Source: Zunongwangia pacifica
Lineage (GTDB): Bacteria > Bacteroidota > Bacteroidia > Flavobacteriales > Flavobacteriaceae
Direction of reading: 5' to 3'
NCBI RefSeq assembly: GCF_023499215.1
Contig: NZ_JAKHSK010000026.1
Coordinates: 1 to 64,000 of the forward strand
Length of the DNA stretch: 64,000 nt
Every line of letters starts with the position of its first letter. Position 1 is the stretch's first letter. The notes beneath the pieces are model-generated. The model ran no database searches and was not told the origin of the DNA. It saw only the letters and a program-made list of their open reading frames with translations. Shown piece after piece: positions 17,934 to 27,692 of the stretch. The position numbers and the translations under genes were made by a program.

Positions 17934-19027
17934 TGTGAGGGTTTTGAAATGATGTTGGCTATAAATATACCTAATTGCGAAATGATTAAAAAGGGTTCTA
18001 AAACCGGAAATAACCAAATTATATCTTTTTCATCTAACTTTTTAGCCGACTGAAAATATACGGTTCCTTCAATAACTAAAGTAAGCCCTAAAACACCTAA
18101 AGTGAATGGCCAGTAGATTCTGAAAATCAATGAAATAATAAGTAAAATCCAAAATAATAATCTGCTGGCATAAAATAATCCCAGTAAAAATTTATGCTTC
18201 GATTTATAGAATTTCGCTACAGAAGCATGTCTTCTTTTTTGCCTAAACCATGCAGAAATACTGGTTTTAGGAACACTCCTGGTGATACTTTCTTTATGAT
18301 CGCAAAGCGCTACGTTTTTAGTTGTAGCGGCTTCGTTTACAAAAAGATCATCGTCGCCAGATCGAATTTGTAAGTGAGAGGCAAAACCGTTTAATTTATA
18401 AAACTGGCTAGAGGTATACGCAAGGTTTCTACCTACTCCCATATAAGGATTGCCAAGTTTTGCGTAAGAAAAGTATTGGATAGCTGTTAAGAGCGTTTCA
18501 AAACGAATTAACTTATTGATAAAAGATTTTTTATACTGAAAGTATCCCCCATAGCCTAAAATAATAGATTTTTCTTCTGAAAATCCTGAAGCCATATGCC
18601 TAAGCCAATGAATGGATTGAGGAGCGCAATCGGCATCGGTGAAAATTAAATGCTCATTTTGGGCTTTTTTGATTCCCAGCGTGAGCGCATACTTTTTATT
18701 GGCCCAAAAAGCTTCGTTGTTTACAACATTTACGATTTTGATTCGGGGGTCCAGTTGCTTGAATTCTTCAATAATATCTAAGGTATGATCCGTAGAAGCA
18801 TCATTAATAACGATAACCTCGAAATCTGGATAATCCTGCTCTAAGATGGATGGCAGAAAGTTTTGAATGTTTTCAGCTTCATTTTTTGCGCAAACAATCA
18901 CCGAAACCGGAAATGTTACTGGTTTAGCCTCAGAAGATTTTGCTCCCGAAAAACTAAAAAAAGCTAAAAAATAACCAATATTAATTGCCGCGAATAGAAG
19001 AAAAAGGGCAAATAGAACTGTTGCCAT
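17924..19027 (-). CDS. Family 2 glycosyltransferase, membrane bound
   Basis: The 367-residue protein has an N-terminal membrane segment (about 2-25) and a GT2 catalytic domain (PVSVIVCAKNEAENI, NDASTDHT, the DxD motif TDADCAP, and a Q-x-x-RRH acceptor motif near 263). Hydrophobic segments occupy about 275-360. This fits a processive or lipid-linked transferase acting at the inner membrane. Substrate is unknown. It is in a run with a short Cys-rich membrane protein upstream (6 nt) and the sigma factor downstream. Confidence 0.88.
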   Translation of the reverse strand: MATVLFALFLLFAAINIGYFLAFFSFSGAKSSEAKPVTFPVSVIVCAKNEAENIQNFLPSILEQDYPDFEVIVINDASTDHTLDIIEEFKQLDPRIKIVNVVNNEAFWANKKYALTLGIKKAQNEHLIFTDADCAPQSIHWLRHMASGFSEEKSIILGYGGYFQYKKSFINKLIRFETLLTAIQYFSYAKLGNPYMGVGRNLAYTSSQFYKLNGFASHLQIRSGDDDLFVNEAATTKNVALCDHKESITRSVPKTSISAWFRQKRRHASVAKFYKSKHKFLLGLFYASRLLFWILLIISLIFRIYWPFTLGVLGLTLVIEGTVYFQSAKKLDEKDIIWLFPVLEPFLIISQLGIFIANIISKPSHWK

Positions 19028-19033
19028 TCAGCA

Positions 19034-19237
19034 TTAATTGGACTGTTGCTTTGGATTTTTACATTTCTCGTCGGGCATCTTTCCGCAGAAACTGCAAGGC
19101 TCACCTTCTTTATTTAAAAATGGACTCTGGCTGGCACAGGTTCCTGCAAACTCGCCATCTTTCTTTCCCCATATTTTAATTGCAATACCTGCAAAGGCTA
19201 ATCCTAATAAAACTGCTGTGATAATAAATAGCTCCAT
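19034..19237 (-). CDS. Small Cys-rich membrane or secreted protein
   Basis: The 67-residue protein has one N-terminal hydrophobic helix (about 2-22), then a Cys-rich tail with C-x(n)-PCSFCGKMPDEKC, i.e. four cysteines after residue 30. Such proteins are annotated only as membrane or secreted protein in flavobacteria. The tail could hold a disulfide pair or a metal. It lies 6 nt before the glycosyltransferase gene and is probably in its operon. Confidence 0.75.
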   Translation of the reverse strand: MELFIITAVLLGLAFAGIAIKIWGKKDGEFAGTCASQSPFLNKEGEPCSFCGKMPDEKCKNPKQQSN

Positions 19238-19369
19238 AATTAAATCTTGTAGTGCAAAAATACGAATTATTCGCTCTTTTTTAAAATAAGTCGAAGGTTT
19301 AGTAATTGCTTTACATTCTTTAACGAACTTTTACAGTAACAGGGTTTTAAGTGTCTGTATTTTAGAAGG

Positions 19370-19951
19370 ATGAAAAAGATATTATTGATTTTTTTAATCC
19401 TTTTTTTACTGTTGAGCTGTGATAAAATGAAAAAACAGCAGCAACGAAATATGATTGATGAGGTAAAAGTAGAGGATAGTTTGCTTAGTGTTCGAAATGC
19501 ACAGCGAATAAAAGCACTTGCAGAATCACGCAGTATTGCCATTATTGCGATGGAAGATGTTACGCTTTCTAATTTTAACAGGATACTTCAAAATGGGGAT
19601 TTAGCGGCCACTTTACTAAAGGGACGCGGGCCTTACACGGTTTTTGCCCCAGAAGATGAAGCTTTTGGAGAGATAAATTATGCGGAATTCGACGAATATG
19701 AGGCAGCAAGCTTTTCTAAGTTATTTATACTGAATACATCACTGCCGTATGAAAAATTAAAAGCGGGAATTATAGAAAATCAGCATCCATTATTGCTGGA
19801 AAATATGGAAGGGTCTACATTGAAGTTTGTGGAAAAAGAGGGTGAAATTTATATAATATCGACTTCAGATAAATTGCTGAAAGTGAGTCTGCCCATTAAA
19901 GCTTCAAACGGATTTTTATACAAAATTAAAGGAGTTGCAAAGCGTAATTAA
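19370..19951 (+). CDS. Fasciclin-domain lipoprotein
   Basis: The 193-residue protein has a lipoprotein signal (lipid Cys17 in LLLSCDKM), a basic linker, and one fasciclin (FAS1) domain from about 58 to 190. Its hallmarks are SNFNRILQNGDLAATLLKGRGPYTVFAPEDEAF and a degenerate YxH region. FAS1 lipoproteins are thought to mediate surface adhesion or matrix contacts. The stop overlaps the convergent murB stop by 4 nt. Confidence 0.88.
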   Translation: MKKILLIFLILFLLLSCDKMKKQQQRNMIDEVKVEDSLLSVRNAQRIKALAESRSIAIIAMEDVTLSNFNRILQNGDLAATLLKGRGPYTVFAPEDEAFGEINYAEFDEYEAASFSKLFILNTSLPYEKLKAGIIENQHPLLLENMEGSTLKFVEKEGEIYIISTSDKLLKVSLPIKASNGFLYKIKGVAKRN

Positions 19952-20955
19952 ATGATATTTACCTCGGGTTCTAAATCGATCCCGAATTTTTCTTTTACAA
20001 CTTCCCTAACCTTTATAGAAAGCATTAAAATGTCACTTCCGCTGGCATTACCATAATTCACTAAAACTAGGGCTTGTTTTTTATGTACGCCGGCATCGCC
20101 ATCACGATAGCCTTTTAATCCGGCTTTATCGATAAGCCAGCCTGCAGGAATTTTTACTTCGGTATCGCTAATTGGGTAATGAGGTATTTCAGGGAAGTCA
20201 CGATGTAGATTTTTAAACGCTTCCGAAGAAATTACAGGATTTTTAAAAAAACTTCCGGAATTACCAATCTCAGACGGATTAGGTAGTTTACTTTCGCGAA
20301 TTCGAATCACTGCATTTGAAATATCTTTGATCGTTGGATTTTCGATCTCCTGTAATTCAGATCTTATAGCACCATAGTCCATTTTAAGCTGATGGTTTTT
20401 GGTGCTTAGTTTAAAATTTACACTGGTGATAATGTATTGTGCTTTCAGTTTATTTTTAAAAACTGAATTTCTATACCCAAATTCGCAATCTCCAAGCGTA
20501 AAAGTTCGACTTTCTAAAGTCTGAATATTGATGGCTTCGCAAGACACAAAACTATCTTTAAGTTCTACGCCATAAGCGCCAATATTCTGGATAGGAGAGG
20601 TGCCTACATTTCCAGGAATGAGGGAAAGGTTTTCTAGGCCGCCAAAATGCTGTTCCAGCGTCCATAAAACAAACTCATGCCAGTTTTCGCCGGCATGAGC
20701 TTTTACAATTGCATAATCGTCTTTTTCTTCAATAACTTCTTTTCCTTTTAGATCGATTTGGAGTACCGTTTTATGGATATCTCCCGTAAGTAGCATGTTG
20801 CTACCACCACCAAGGATAAAAAGTTCTTCAGCATAGGTTTTCCTTAAAATCTTCTTTAAATCTTCAATAGATTTGATTTTGATGAATTTACTGGCTCTAG
20901 CATCAATCCCAAAGGTATTATAGGGTTTTAAAGAGACATTGTGGATTACCTTCAT
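19948..20955 (-). CDS. murB: UDP-N-acetylenolpyruvoylglucosamine reductase
   Basis: MurB makes UDP-N-acetylmuramate with NADPH and FAD in peptidoglycan synthesis. The 335-residue protein is the long (type I) form. FAD-binding motifs ILGGGSNMLL and IPGNVGTSPIQNIGAYGVEL, the catalytic Ser region IGNSGSFFKNP and the C-terminal Glu (DLEPEV) are present. It is 6 nt downstream of the aminotransferase gene. Confidence 0.96.
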   Translation of the reverse strand: MKVIHNVSLKPYNTFGIDARASKFIKIKSIEDLKKILRKTYAEELFILGGGSNMLLTGDIHKTVLQIDLKGKEVIEEKDDYAIVKAHAGENWHEFVLWTLEQHFGGLENLSLIPGNVGTSPIQNIGAYGVELKDSFVSCEAINIQTLESRTFTLGDCEFGYRNSVFKNKLKAQYIITSVNFKLSTKNHQLKMDYGAIRSELQEIENPTIKDISNAVIRIRESKLPNPSEIGNSGSFFKNPVISSEAFKNLHRDFPEIPHYPISDTEVKIPAGWLIDKAGLKGYRDGDAGVHKKQALVLVNYGNASGSDILMLSIKVREVVKEKFGIDLEPEVNII

Positions 20956-20961
20956 GATCCT

Positions 20962-22155
20962 CTATTTACTGCTATATTGTTTAATGGCTACTTCTAAGAT
21001 TTTCAATGCACGTTCAAGATTTTCTCTTTTTAACACATAAGCAATGCGAACCTGGTTTAATCCTGTATTTGGAGTAGAATAAAAACCGGCAGCGGGAGCC
21101 ACCATTACGGTTTCACCTTCGAATTCAAAATCTTCTAAAAGCCATTGCGCAAAATCATCTGCACTTTCTATGGGAAGTTCTGCGATACAATAAAAGGCTC
21201 CTTTAGGTTTTGCTACTTTTACACCTTCAATTTTTTCAAGACCTTCAACAAGAATGTTTCTGCGTAAAGTATATTCCTCATTTACTTCTTCAAAATATTC
21301 CAATGGGGTATCTAAGGCAGCTTCACTGGCAATTTGTGCTAAAGTTGGCGGGCTAAGTCTTGCCTGCGCAAACTTCATTGCTGTAGTGATTACTTCTTTG
21401 TTTTTAGAAACCAAACAACCAATACGTGCACCACACATGCTAAAACGCTTAGAAACCGAATCTACCATAATCGCGTTATTCGCTAGCCCGGGAATGCTCA
21501 TAATGCTATTATGTTTTACTCCGTCGTAAGTGAATTCACGGTACACCTCATCTGCTACTACAAAAAGATCATGCTTTAAAGCAAGATCGGCAATTTGCTG
21601 TACTTCTTCTTTGGTGTAAAGGTATCCTGTTGGATTGCCAGGGTTACATAGAAGGATTGCTTTTGTTTTTTCTGTGATTAGTTTTTCGAATTCTGATATT
21701 GGAGGTAATGCAAAATTATTTTCAATAGAAGATTCTATGGGTACGATGGTTACTCCGCTTGAAGTCGCAAAACCATTATAGTTGGCATAAAAGGGTTCAG
21801 GAATAATAACTTCGTCGCCCGGGTCGGTGATGGTTCCCATGGCGAATAAAAGTGCTTCAGAACCTCCGGTAGTTACAATAATATCTTCGGCAGTGACATG
21901 AATGTCATTTCTTTCGTAATATTTAGCCAGTTTTTCGCGGTAACTTGCAAAACCTGCAGAATGGCTATAGGATAAAACTTCAATACTGTTATCCCTCACA
22001 GCCTGCATGGCAACTTCAGGAGTTTTAATATCGGGTTGTCCAATATTTAACTGGTAGATCTTTTTACCTTGTTTGGCCGCAGCTTCTGCAAACGGAACTA
22101 ATTTCCTTATCGGAGATTCGGGCATGCTAAGCCCTTTTTGAGAAATTGAAGGCAT
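20962..22155 (-). CDS. PLP-dependent class I aminotransferase
   Basis: The 397-residue fold-type I enzyme shows the PLP Lys in VDSVSKRFSMCGARIG, the substrate-binding NPGNPTGY motif and the C-terminal Arg region. It is closest in pattern to aspartate/aromatic aminotransferases of the AspB-like group. Substrate cannot be fixed from sequence; aspartate, aromatic or alanine are all possible. A TAATTTTG -7-like box lies at 22187-22194. Confidence 0.9.
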   Translation of the reverse strand: MPSISQKGLSMPESPIRKLVPFAEAAAKQGKKIYQLNIGQPDIKTPEVAMQAVRDNSIEVLSYSHSAGFASYREKLAKYYERNDIHVTAEDIIVTTGGSEALLFAMGTITDPGDEVIIPEPFYANYNGFATSSGVTIVPIESSIENNFALPPISEFEKLITEKTKAILLCNPGNPTGYLYTKEEVQQIADLALKHDLFVVADEVYREFTYDGVKHNSIMSIPGLANNAIMVDSVSKRFSMCGARIGCLVSKNKEVITTAMKFAQARLSPPTLAQIASEAALDTPLEYFEEVNEEYTLRRNILVEGLEKIEGVKVAKPKGAFYCIAELPIESADDFAQWLLEDFEFEGETVMVAPAAGFYSTPNTGLNQVRIAYVLKRENLERALKILEVAIKQYSSK

Positions 22156-22229
22156 TCTTGTGCATTTTATATTCGTTGCAAAAATGCAAAATTAAAGTAA
22201 GAATCTAAGGAAGCTTTTATCGAAATTTG

Positions 22230-22261
22230 ACTCGATAATCGAGATTAAATGTTCAGGTGCC
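22230..22261. repeat. Intergenic repeat unit, copy 1 of the ctcgataa-cgag family
   Basis: The unit starts actcgataatcgagattaaa and shares 25 of 32 bases with 59497-59528. It includes a palindrome, ctcgat-a-atcgag. In both places a gcttgcct motif follows at about 60-80 bases. Confidence 0.55.
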
Positions 22262-22371
22262 GTTAGTATAGCTATAGAGATACCTTGAAATAAAATAATT
22301 TTTTAAGAACGGTCTCATGGGCTTGCCTTTAGGCAGTTTACTTTTAAGCACAGTATTTTATATAGCACAAA

Positions 22372-22396
22372 AAAACTCCCGAATTTCGGGAGTTTT
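22372..22396. terminator. Intrinsic terminator of the DUF1573 gene
   Basis: Perfect 10-bp stem: aaaactcccg at 22372-22381 and cgggagtttt at 22387-22396. Confidence 0.85.
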
Positions 22397-22420
22397 ATAA
22401 GTTGTTTGTTATTCTTCTAC

Positions 22421-22837
22421 TCATTTGGTGTCGGTATCACCATCATCGGTTTTGGCAGGTTCATCGTCTAGAACTCTACCTTTTATTTTTAATGCTTTGG
22501 TAGGCTCCTCTGCATTAGAATATACCGTAACCGTTTTTCTGATGGGGCCAACACGTCGGGTATCATATTTTACCTCAATTTTACCAGATGCTCCCGGTTT
22601 AATAGGTCCATCTGGTTTTTTAGGAATGGTACAGCCACAGCTAGAAGTTACGTTAGTAATTACCAGATCGATATCACCGGTATTTGTAAATTCGAAAACA
22701 CGAACGCCGTCGCTTCCTTTTTTAATATCACCATAATCTATCGTTTCAGACTTAAACTGCATTTTGGCAGTCTTTTGTGCCATAGCAGAATTAAATCCTA
22801 CAAAGGCTAAAATGGCAATTAATGCTAGTTTTTTCAT
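22421..22837 (-). CDS. Secreted DUF1573 protein
   Basis: The 138-residue protein has a signal peptide (1-20, ending AMAQK) and one DUF1573 Ig-like beta-sandwich (DYGDIKKGSDGVRVFEFTNTGD ... SSCGCTIPKKP ... YDTRRVGPIRKTVTV), then an Asp-rich tail. DUF1573 proteins are abundant periplasmic or surface proteins in Bacteroidota, with no proven function. It is one gene with its own terminator. Confidence 0.9.
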   Translation of the reverse strand: MKKLALIAILAFVGFNSAMAQKTAKMQFKSETIDYGDIKKGSDGVRVFEFTNTGDIDLVITNVTSSCGCTIPKKPDGPIKPGASGKIEVKYDTRRVGPIRKTVTVYSNAEEPTKALKIKGRVLDDEPAKTDDGDTDTK

Positions 22838-22934
22838 AATTCAAAAAATTTCGGAACAGTAAAGGTACGCTGAATTGCAAGAGTTTCAAAAATTATATTC
22901 AATTCAACTTCTTTTAAATTCCTTCACTTATAAT

Positions 22935-22942
22935 TACTTTTG
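22935..22942 (+). promoter_or_regulatory. Possible -7 box for valS
   Basis: TACTTTTG matches TAnnTTTG and lies 28 bases before the chosen valS ATG. It supports the downstream start, since the upstream frame extension would overlap the promoter. No clear -33 was found. Confidence 0.4.
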
Positions 22943-22970
22943 CTTTTATTTTTCAAAAATCAGACCAAAT

Positions 22971-25601
22971 ATGGCAATCGCTTCACAATACAGCGCAAAT
23001 AAAGTAGAAGATAAATGGTATAAATACTGGATGGATCATAAATATTTCCATTCAGAAGTAGACGAAAGAGAACCGTATACCATTGTAATCCCGCCACCAA
23101 ATGTAACAGGAGTACTTCATATGGGGCATATGCTTAACAACACAATTCAGGACGTATTGGTGCGAAGAGCCCGTTTAAAGGGGTTTAACGCCTGTTGGGT
23201 GCCGGGTACAGACCATGCTTCTATCGCTACTGAAGCAAAAGTTGTGGCAAAACTAAAAAATGAAGGGATTGATAAAAGTGACCTGTCCCGTGAAGAATTT
23301 TTAGAACATGCCTGGGAATGGACGCATAAACATGGCGGAATTATTCTGGAACAGCTTAAAAAATTGGGGGCTTCTTGTGATTGGGATCGTACAAAGTTTA
23401 CGATGGACGACAATATGTCTGCTTCTGTAATTAAAGTTTTTGTTGATCTGTATGAAAAAGGACTGATTTATCGCGGATTTAGAATGGTAAACTGGGATCC
23501 TGAAGCGAAAACAACACTGTCTGACGAAGAGGTGATCTACCAGGAAAAAAAAGGACATTTATATTACCTGAATTATAAGATTGAAGGGAGTGATGAGGTA
23601 GTGACCATTGCCACAACCCGTCCTGAGACTATTCTTGGGGATACCGCGATTTGCATAAATCCTAACGACGATCGTTTTACACACCTTAAAGGTAAAAAAG
23701 CAATTGTGCCAATTTGTGGAAGGGTAATCCCAATTATCGAAGATGAATATGTAGATCCTGAATTTGGTACAGGTTGCTTAAAAGTGACTCCCGCGCACGA
23801 CGAGAATGATAAAATGCTTGGCGATAAGCACAATCTTGAAATTATCGACATTTTTAATGATGATGCTACACTTAATGATTTTGGGATGCATTACGCCGGA
23901 AAAGATCGTTTTGCGGTAAGAAAAGAAATTGTAGCTGAATTAAAAGAATCTGGTGTTTTAGTTAAAACCGAAGATCATACCAATAAAGTAGGAACCAGTG
24001 AGCGTACCGGTGCGGTAATTGAGCCAAAACTAAGCGATCAGTGGTTTTTAAAAATGAAGGATCTGGCACAACCGGCGATTGATGCTGTGGTTGGTGACGA
24101 TATAAATTTGGTTCCTGAGAAGTTTTTAAGTACTTACCGCCACTGGATGGAAAATGTACGCGACTGGAATATTTCACGTCAGTTATGGTGGGGACATCAA
24201 ATCCCGGCGTATTATTATGGCGATGGCACTAACGACTTTGTAGTTGCCGAAACTCTTGAAAATGCAGTGAAAAAAGCCCAGGAAAAAACAGGAAACCCGG
24301 CATTAACGGCAGATGATCTTACGCAAGATAAAGATGCATTAGATACCTGGTTTTCTTCGTGGTTATGGCCAATGAGTGTTTTTAACGGGATATTAGAGCC
24401 AGAAAATAAAGAAATTCAATATTACTATCCAACCAATGATTTGGTAACCGCGCCAGAAATTTTGTTCTTCTGGGTAGCAAGAATGATTATCGCAGGTTAC
24501 GAATATCGCGGGGAGCGACCATTTAGAAATGTGTACCTAACCGGGATTGTGCGTGATAAGCAACGTCGCAAGATGTCTAAATCTTTAGGGAACTCACCAG
24601 ATCCGCTAGGATTAATCGATCAATACGGTGCTGATGGGGTTCGTGTTGGGATGTTGCTAAGTTCTCCTGCGGGGAACGATCTAATGTTCGATGAAGACCT
24701 TTGTAAGCAGGGCAGTGCGTTTGCCAATAAGATATGGAATGCATTCCGTTTGGTGATGGGATGGGAAGTTTCTGCGGAAATTGAGCAGCCGGAAACCTCT
24801 AAAATTGCCATCGACTGGTATAAAGCGAAATTCCAGAAGAGTTTGGCTGAAATTGAAGATCATTATTCTAAATATCGAATTAGTGATGCGTTGATGGGAA
24901 CCTATAAACTCATTTGGGACGATTACTGTAGCTGGTTTTTAGAAATGGTGAAACCAGCTTATGGCCAGCCAATCGATAAGAAAACATTTGATGCGGTAAT
25001 CGCTATTTTAGAAGATAATTTAAGGATTCTTCATCCTTTTATGCCTTTTGTTACTGAAGAAATTTGGCAAACCATTAGTAATAGAACGCCAGAAGAAGCT
25101 TTAATCGTAGAAAAATGGCCAGAGCAGGTTTCCTATGATGAAAACATCATTAATGAATTTGTTTTTGCTTCTGAAGTAATATCAGGAGTAAGAAAGATTA
25201 GAAAAGATAAGAATATTGCCTTTAAAAATGAAATTGATCTGAAGGTTCAGAATAACGATAATGTTTCAGACTCGTTTGATAAAGTAATTGCCAAAATGGG
25301 GAATATCGCTAATCTTGACTATGTAAATGAACAGGTAGAAGGAGCTTTATCTTTCCGTGTAAAGTCTAATGATTATTTTATTCCGGTTGGTGGAGCAATA
25401 GATGTGGAAGCTGAAATTGCCAAACTAGAGGAAGAATTAAAATATACCGAAGGTTTCTTAAAATCAGTAAATAAAAAGCTTTCTAACGAGCGTTTTGTGA
25501 ACAATGCGCCAGAGAAAGTTGTAGCGGTTGAAAAAGCCAAGCAAGCAGATGCTGAAGCTAAAATTGACGCTTTAAAAGTGAGCTTAGCGAGTTTGAAATA
25601 G
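22971..25601 (+). CDS. valS: Valine--tRNA ligase
   Basis: This class I aminoacyl-tRNA synthetase has 876 residues from ATG 22971. The frame is open 96 nt further up, but the extra residues are not valS-like and cover a -7 box. Motifs seen are the HIGH equivalent [15 protein letters not shown] near 41-55, the CP1 editing domain ([12 protein letters not shown]), WWGHQIPAY, and the KMSKS loop [11 protein letters not shown] near 530. A C-terminal tRNA-binding coiled coil follows ([17 protein letters not shown] ...). A terminator follows directly. Confidence 0.97.
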   Translation: MAIASQYSANKVEDKWYKYWMDHKYFHSEVDEREPYTIVIPPPNVTGVLHMGHMLNNTIQDVLVRRARLKGFNACWVPGTDHASIATEAKVVAKLKNEGIDKSDLSREEFLEHAWEWTHKHGGIILEQLKKLGASCDWDRTKFTMDDNMSASVIKVFVDLYEKGLIYRGFRMVNWDPEAKTTLSDEEVIYQEKKGHLYYLNYKIEGSDEVVTIATTRPETILGDTAICINPNDDRFTHLKGKKAIVPICGRVIPIIEDEYVDPEFGTGCLKVTPAHDENDKMLGDKHNLEIIDIFNDDATLNDFGMHYAGKDRFAVRKEIVAELKESGVLVKTEDHTNKVGTSERTGAVIEPKLSDQWFLKMKDLAQPAIDAVVGDDINLVPEKFLSTYRHWMENVRDWNISRQLWWGHQIPAYYYGDGTNDFVVAETLENAVKKAQEKTGNPALTADDLTQDKDALDTWFSSWLWPMSVFNGILEPENKEIQYYYPTNDLVTAPEILFFWVARMIIAGYEYRGERPFRNVYLTGIVRDKQRRKMSKSLGNSPDPLGLIDQYGADGVRVGMLLSSPAGNDLMFDEDLCKQGSAFANKIWNAFRLVMGWEVSAEIEQPETSKIAIDWYKAKFQKSLAEIEDHYSKYRISDALMGTYKLIWDDYCSWFLEMVKPAYGQPIDKKTFDAVIAILEDNLRILHPFMPFVTEEIWQTISNRTPEEALIVEKWPEQVSYDENIINEFVFASEVISGVRKIRKDKNIAFKNEIDLKVQNNDNVSDSFDKVIAKMGNIANLDYVNEQVEGALSFRVKSNDYFIPVGGAIDVEAEIAKLEEELKYTEGFLKSVNKKLSNERFVNNAPEKVVAVEKAKQADAEAKIDALKVSLASLK

Positions 25602-25950
25602 AATTATAGATCAAATAAAAATTGAGCCTCACGATTAAGTGGGGCTTTTTTATTGGCACCGGCAAAGGGTGTGATACCTCAAAGCTTGCCTTGAAATTAA
25701 AAATTTATTTCCAAAGAATGCATTATGAGCTAGCCCCGACGTTTTTTACTTGATTCTTTTTTGAGAATACAGATTGCGGTAGGTCTAGAATCAAGAAGAT
25801 GGAATAGAGAGTAGAGGTGATAATTTAACTGCTGAAATAAAGAAGCTAAAAATCAGTAAAGAATGCAGTTTAAATAAAATCTAAAATTGTTGAGAGAATT
25901 TTTCCCAGCTAATGATTTAAAATATTCAGAATTCTAATTTCCCCTTAAAC
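25602..25950. other. Non-coding gap between valS and the acbP gene
   Basis: This stretch of about 350 bases holds the valS terminator, a diverged repeat beginning accggcaaagggt at 25658-25670 (the same words occur at 59653-59665), and then AT-rich sequence in which I see no gene or RNA. Confidence 0.6.
25625..25646 (+). terminator. Intrinsic terminator of valS
   Basis: 8-bp stem with one G-T pair (agcctcac / gtggggct) followed by TTTTTTATT. Confidence 0.75.
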
Positions 25951-26226
25951 CTATTCAGGAACTTTACCAATGTGTTCTTCAACAAGCTCGATATATTTTT
26001 CTTCAGCTTCCTTTCGGCTTAAGCTTTTAACCTGTACAAGGGCATTCACTTTAAACGCACTGCGAAGATCTCCACTTTCAGAAGGCGGGATATAAAAACC
26101 ATTTTGTTCTGTAGCTCTTTTGTAGTAAGAGTAAAAATGCAGCAATATATCTGGAGGGAATTTTTTATCTGTTTTGCTGGCCATTTCATAAGCTTTTAAA
26201 AAGCGTTCCCTGGTCTTTTCAGGCAT
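25951..26226 (-). CDS. Acyl-CoA-binding protein
   Basis: The 91-residue protein from ATG 26226 (MPEKTRERFLKAYEMASK) is a standard four-helix ACBP with LLHFYSYYKRATEQNG, the acyl-CoA-contacting segment. An upstream ATG at 26256 adds 10 hydrophobic residues not seen in the family. ACBPs buffer long-chain acyl-CoA in the cytoplasm. It sits 16 nt after psd, consistent with a lipid-metabolism operon. Confidence 0.9.
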   Translation of the reverse strand: MPEKTRERFLKAYEMASKTDKKFPPDILLHFYSYYKRATEQNGFYIPPSESGDLRSAFKVNALVQVKSLSRKEAEEKYIELVEEHIGKVPE

Positions 26227-26242
26227 AACTAAAAAATAAAGA

Positions 26243-26893
26243 TTAAACTTCAGCAATAACGGTTATTCCGCCCTTTACCTTTTCATTTAATGAAACTTTA
26301 ACCGGAGTGCCAACAGGTAAAAATACATCTACGCGGGATCCAAATTTTATAAATCCGCTATCACTTCCCTGTACTACTTCTTTACCTTCCTGGGCATAAT
26401 TTACAATTCGCTTGGCAAGTGCTCCAGCTATTTGACGATAAAGTACTGGTCCTGTTACAGCATTTTCTACTACAACGGTGGTTCTTTCGTTTTCTTCACT
26501 CGATTTTGGATGCCATGCCACCAAAAATTTTCCGGGGTGATATTTACTGTACTTCACAATTCCACCAACGGGATGACGGGTAACATGTACATTTAAAGGA
26601 GACATGAAAATACTTATCTGTAATCTTTTTTCCTGAAAATATTCTTTTTCAAAAACTTCTTCAATAGCAACTACCTTACCGTCTACCGGCGCAACCACAT
26701 GATCGTCGTTTAACGCTGTTCTTCTTGATGGATTTCTAAAAAACTGAACAATAAGGATAAAGAAGACTATAGAAACTAAAAGGATGGCAAATTTTAACCA
26801 ATATTGGTTAATTAAGGAGTAAGATCCAATATTTATTACCAACAGAGAAACTGCGGTAATAGCCATGATTTTGTATCCTTCTTTATGAAACAT
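26243..26893 (-). CDS. psd: Phosphatidylserine decarboxylase, short bacterial type
   Basis: The enzyme makes phosphatidylethanolamine at the inner membrane. The 216-residue proenzyme has two N-terminal membrane segments (about 10-50), then VVAPVDGKVV, the FMSPLNVHVTRHP motif, and the self-cleavage site GFIKFGSRVDVFLP. There the Ser after Gly becomes the pyruvoyl group. The start overlaps cdsA by 11 nt. Confidence 0.95.
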   Translation of the reverse strand: MFHKEGYKIMAITAVSLLVINIGSYSLINQYWLKFAILLVSIVFFILIVQFFRNPSRRTALNDDHVVAPVDGKVVAIEEVFEKEYFQEKRLQISIFMSPLNVHVTRHPVGGIVKYSKYHPGKFLVAWHPKSSEENERTTVVVENAVTGPVLYRQIAGALAKRIVNYAQEGKEVVQGSDSGFIKFGSRVDVFLPVGTPVKVSLNEKVKGGITVIAEV

Positions 26894-27686
26894 AATTTAC
26901 AAGGTATAAGTAAGCATATATAAAAGGGGCAGCAAAAATAATACTATCTAGTCTATCAAACAAGCCTCCATGGCCGGGCATCAGGTTACCACTGTCTTTA
27001 ACACCTGCCTGTCGCTTAAATTTTGATTGGATAAGATCACCTAATGTTCCAAAAACACTAATAAAAATGGCTAAGCCTATCCAGTCTTTATAGCTTAAGA
27101 AATCGGTGTAAATCGAAATGAAATAACTCACGATAGCGGTAAAAATTATTCCGCCAATAAAACCTTCAATAGTTTTATTTGGTGAAATTCTTTCAAATAA
27201 TTTACGCTTTCCAAAGTTTTTACCTATAATATACGCAAAAGTATCGTTAGTCCAAATTAAACCAAAAATTCCTACGACAAGTTTTGGTTTAAACTCGCCT
27301 TCAATAGTTGGGATTAACGTAAGGAAGATGACCGAAGAAATAAGATAAAATATGATAATGATATATTTTTTCTTTTCGAAAACCGGAATCTTACGAATAA
27401 CCAGTAGATCTTTTACAAGAAATAAATTCACAAATATGGTCACTGCCAATAGGAGCAGGGTTGCATTTTGATCGAATTTTAGAAAACTGAAAAGATAAAA
27501 AAGTAAAGCCTGTACAGCATATAATGCATAACTTTTAAGATGTAAAAGTTTTTGCATTTCGATAAGGCAAATAAGCCCTAAAATATAAAAAAGGCCAATA
27601 AAGATTAACTCTGAAGAAAGGATAGATGCTACTAAAATAGAAATATAAAGTAGCCCTGATATGGTTCTTATAATCGCTTCCCTCAT
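26883..27686 (-). CDS. cdsA: Phosphatidate cytidylyltransferase
   Basis: CdsA makes CDP-diacylglycerol from phosphatidate and CTP. The 267-residue protein has about eight hydrophobic segments and the C-terminal CDP-alcohol signature SKFKRQAGVKDSGNLMPGHGG followed by DRLDS. It is co-directional and overlapping with psd, giving two steps of phospholipid synthesis in one unit. Confidence 0.95.
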   Translation of the reverse strand: MREAIIRTISGLLYISILVASILSSELIFIGLFYILGLICLIEMQKLLHLKSYALYAVQALLFYLFSFLKFDQNATLLLLAVTIFVNLFLVKDLLVIRKIPVFEKKKYIIIIFYLISSVIFLTLIPTIEGEFKPKLVVGIFGLIWTNDTFAYIIGKNFGKRKLFERISPNKTIEGFIGGIIFTAIVSYFISIYTDFLSYKDWIGLAIFISVFGTLGDLIQSKFKRQAGVKDSGNLMPGHGGLFDRLDSIIFAAPFIYAYLYLVNYVS

Positions 27687-27692
27687 AAAATA

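Noticed and set aside
22875-22970. Upstream extension of valS
   Set aside because: The extra 32 residues are not valS-like and include the -7 box at 22935-22942.
23147-24863. Minus-strand frames inside valS
   Set aside because: Shadow frames of a well-conserved gene with no independent motif.
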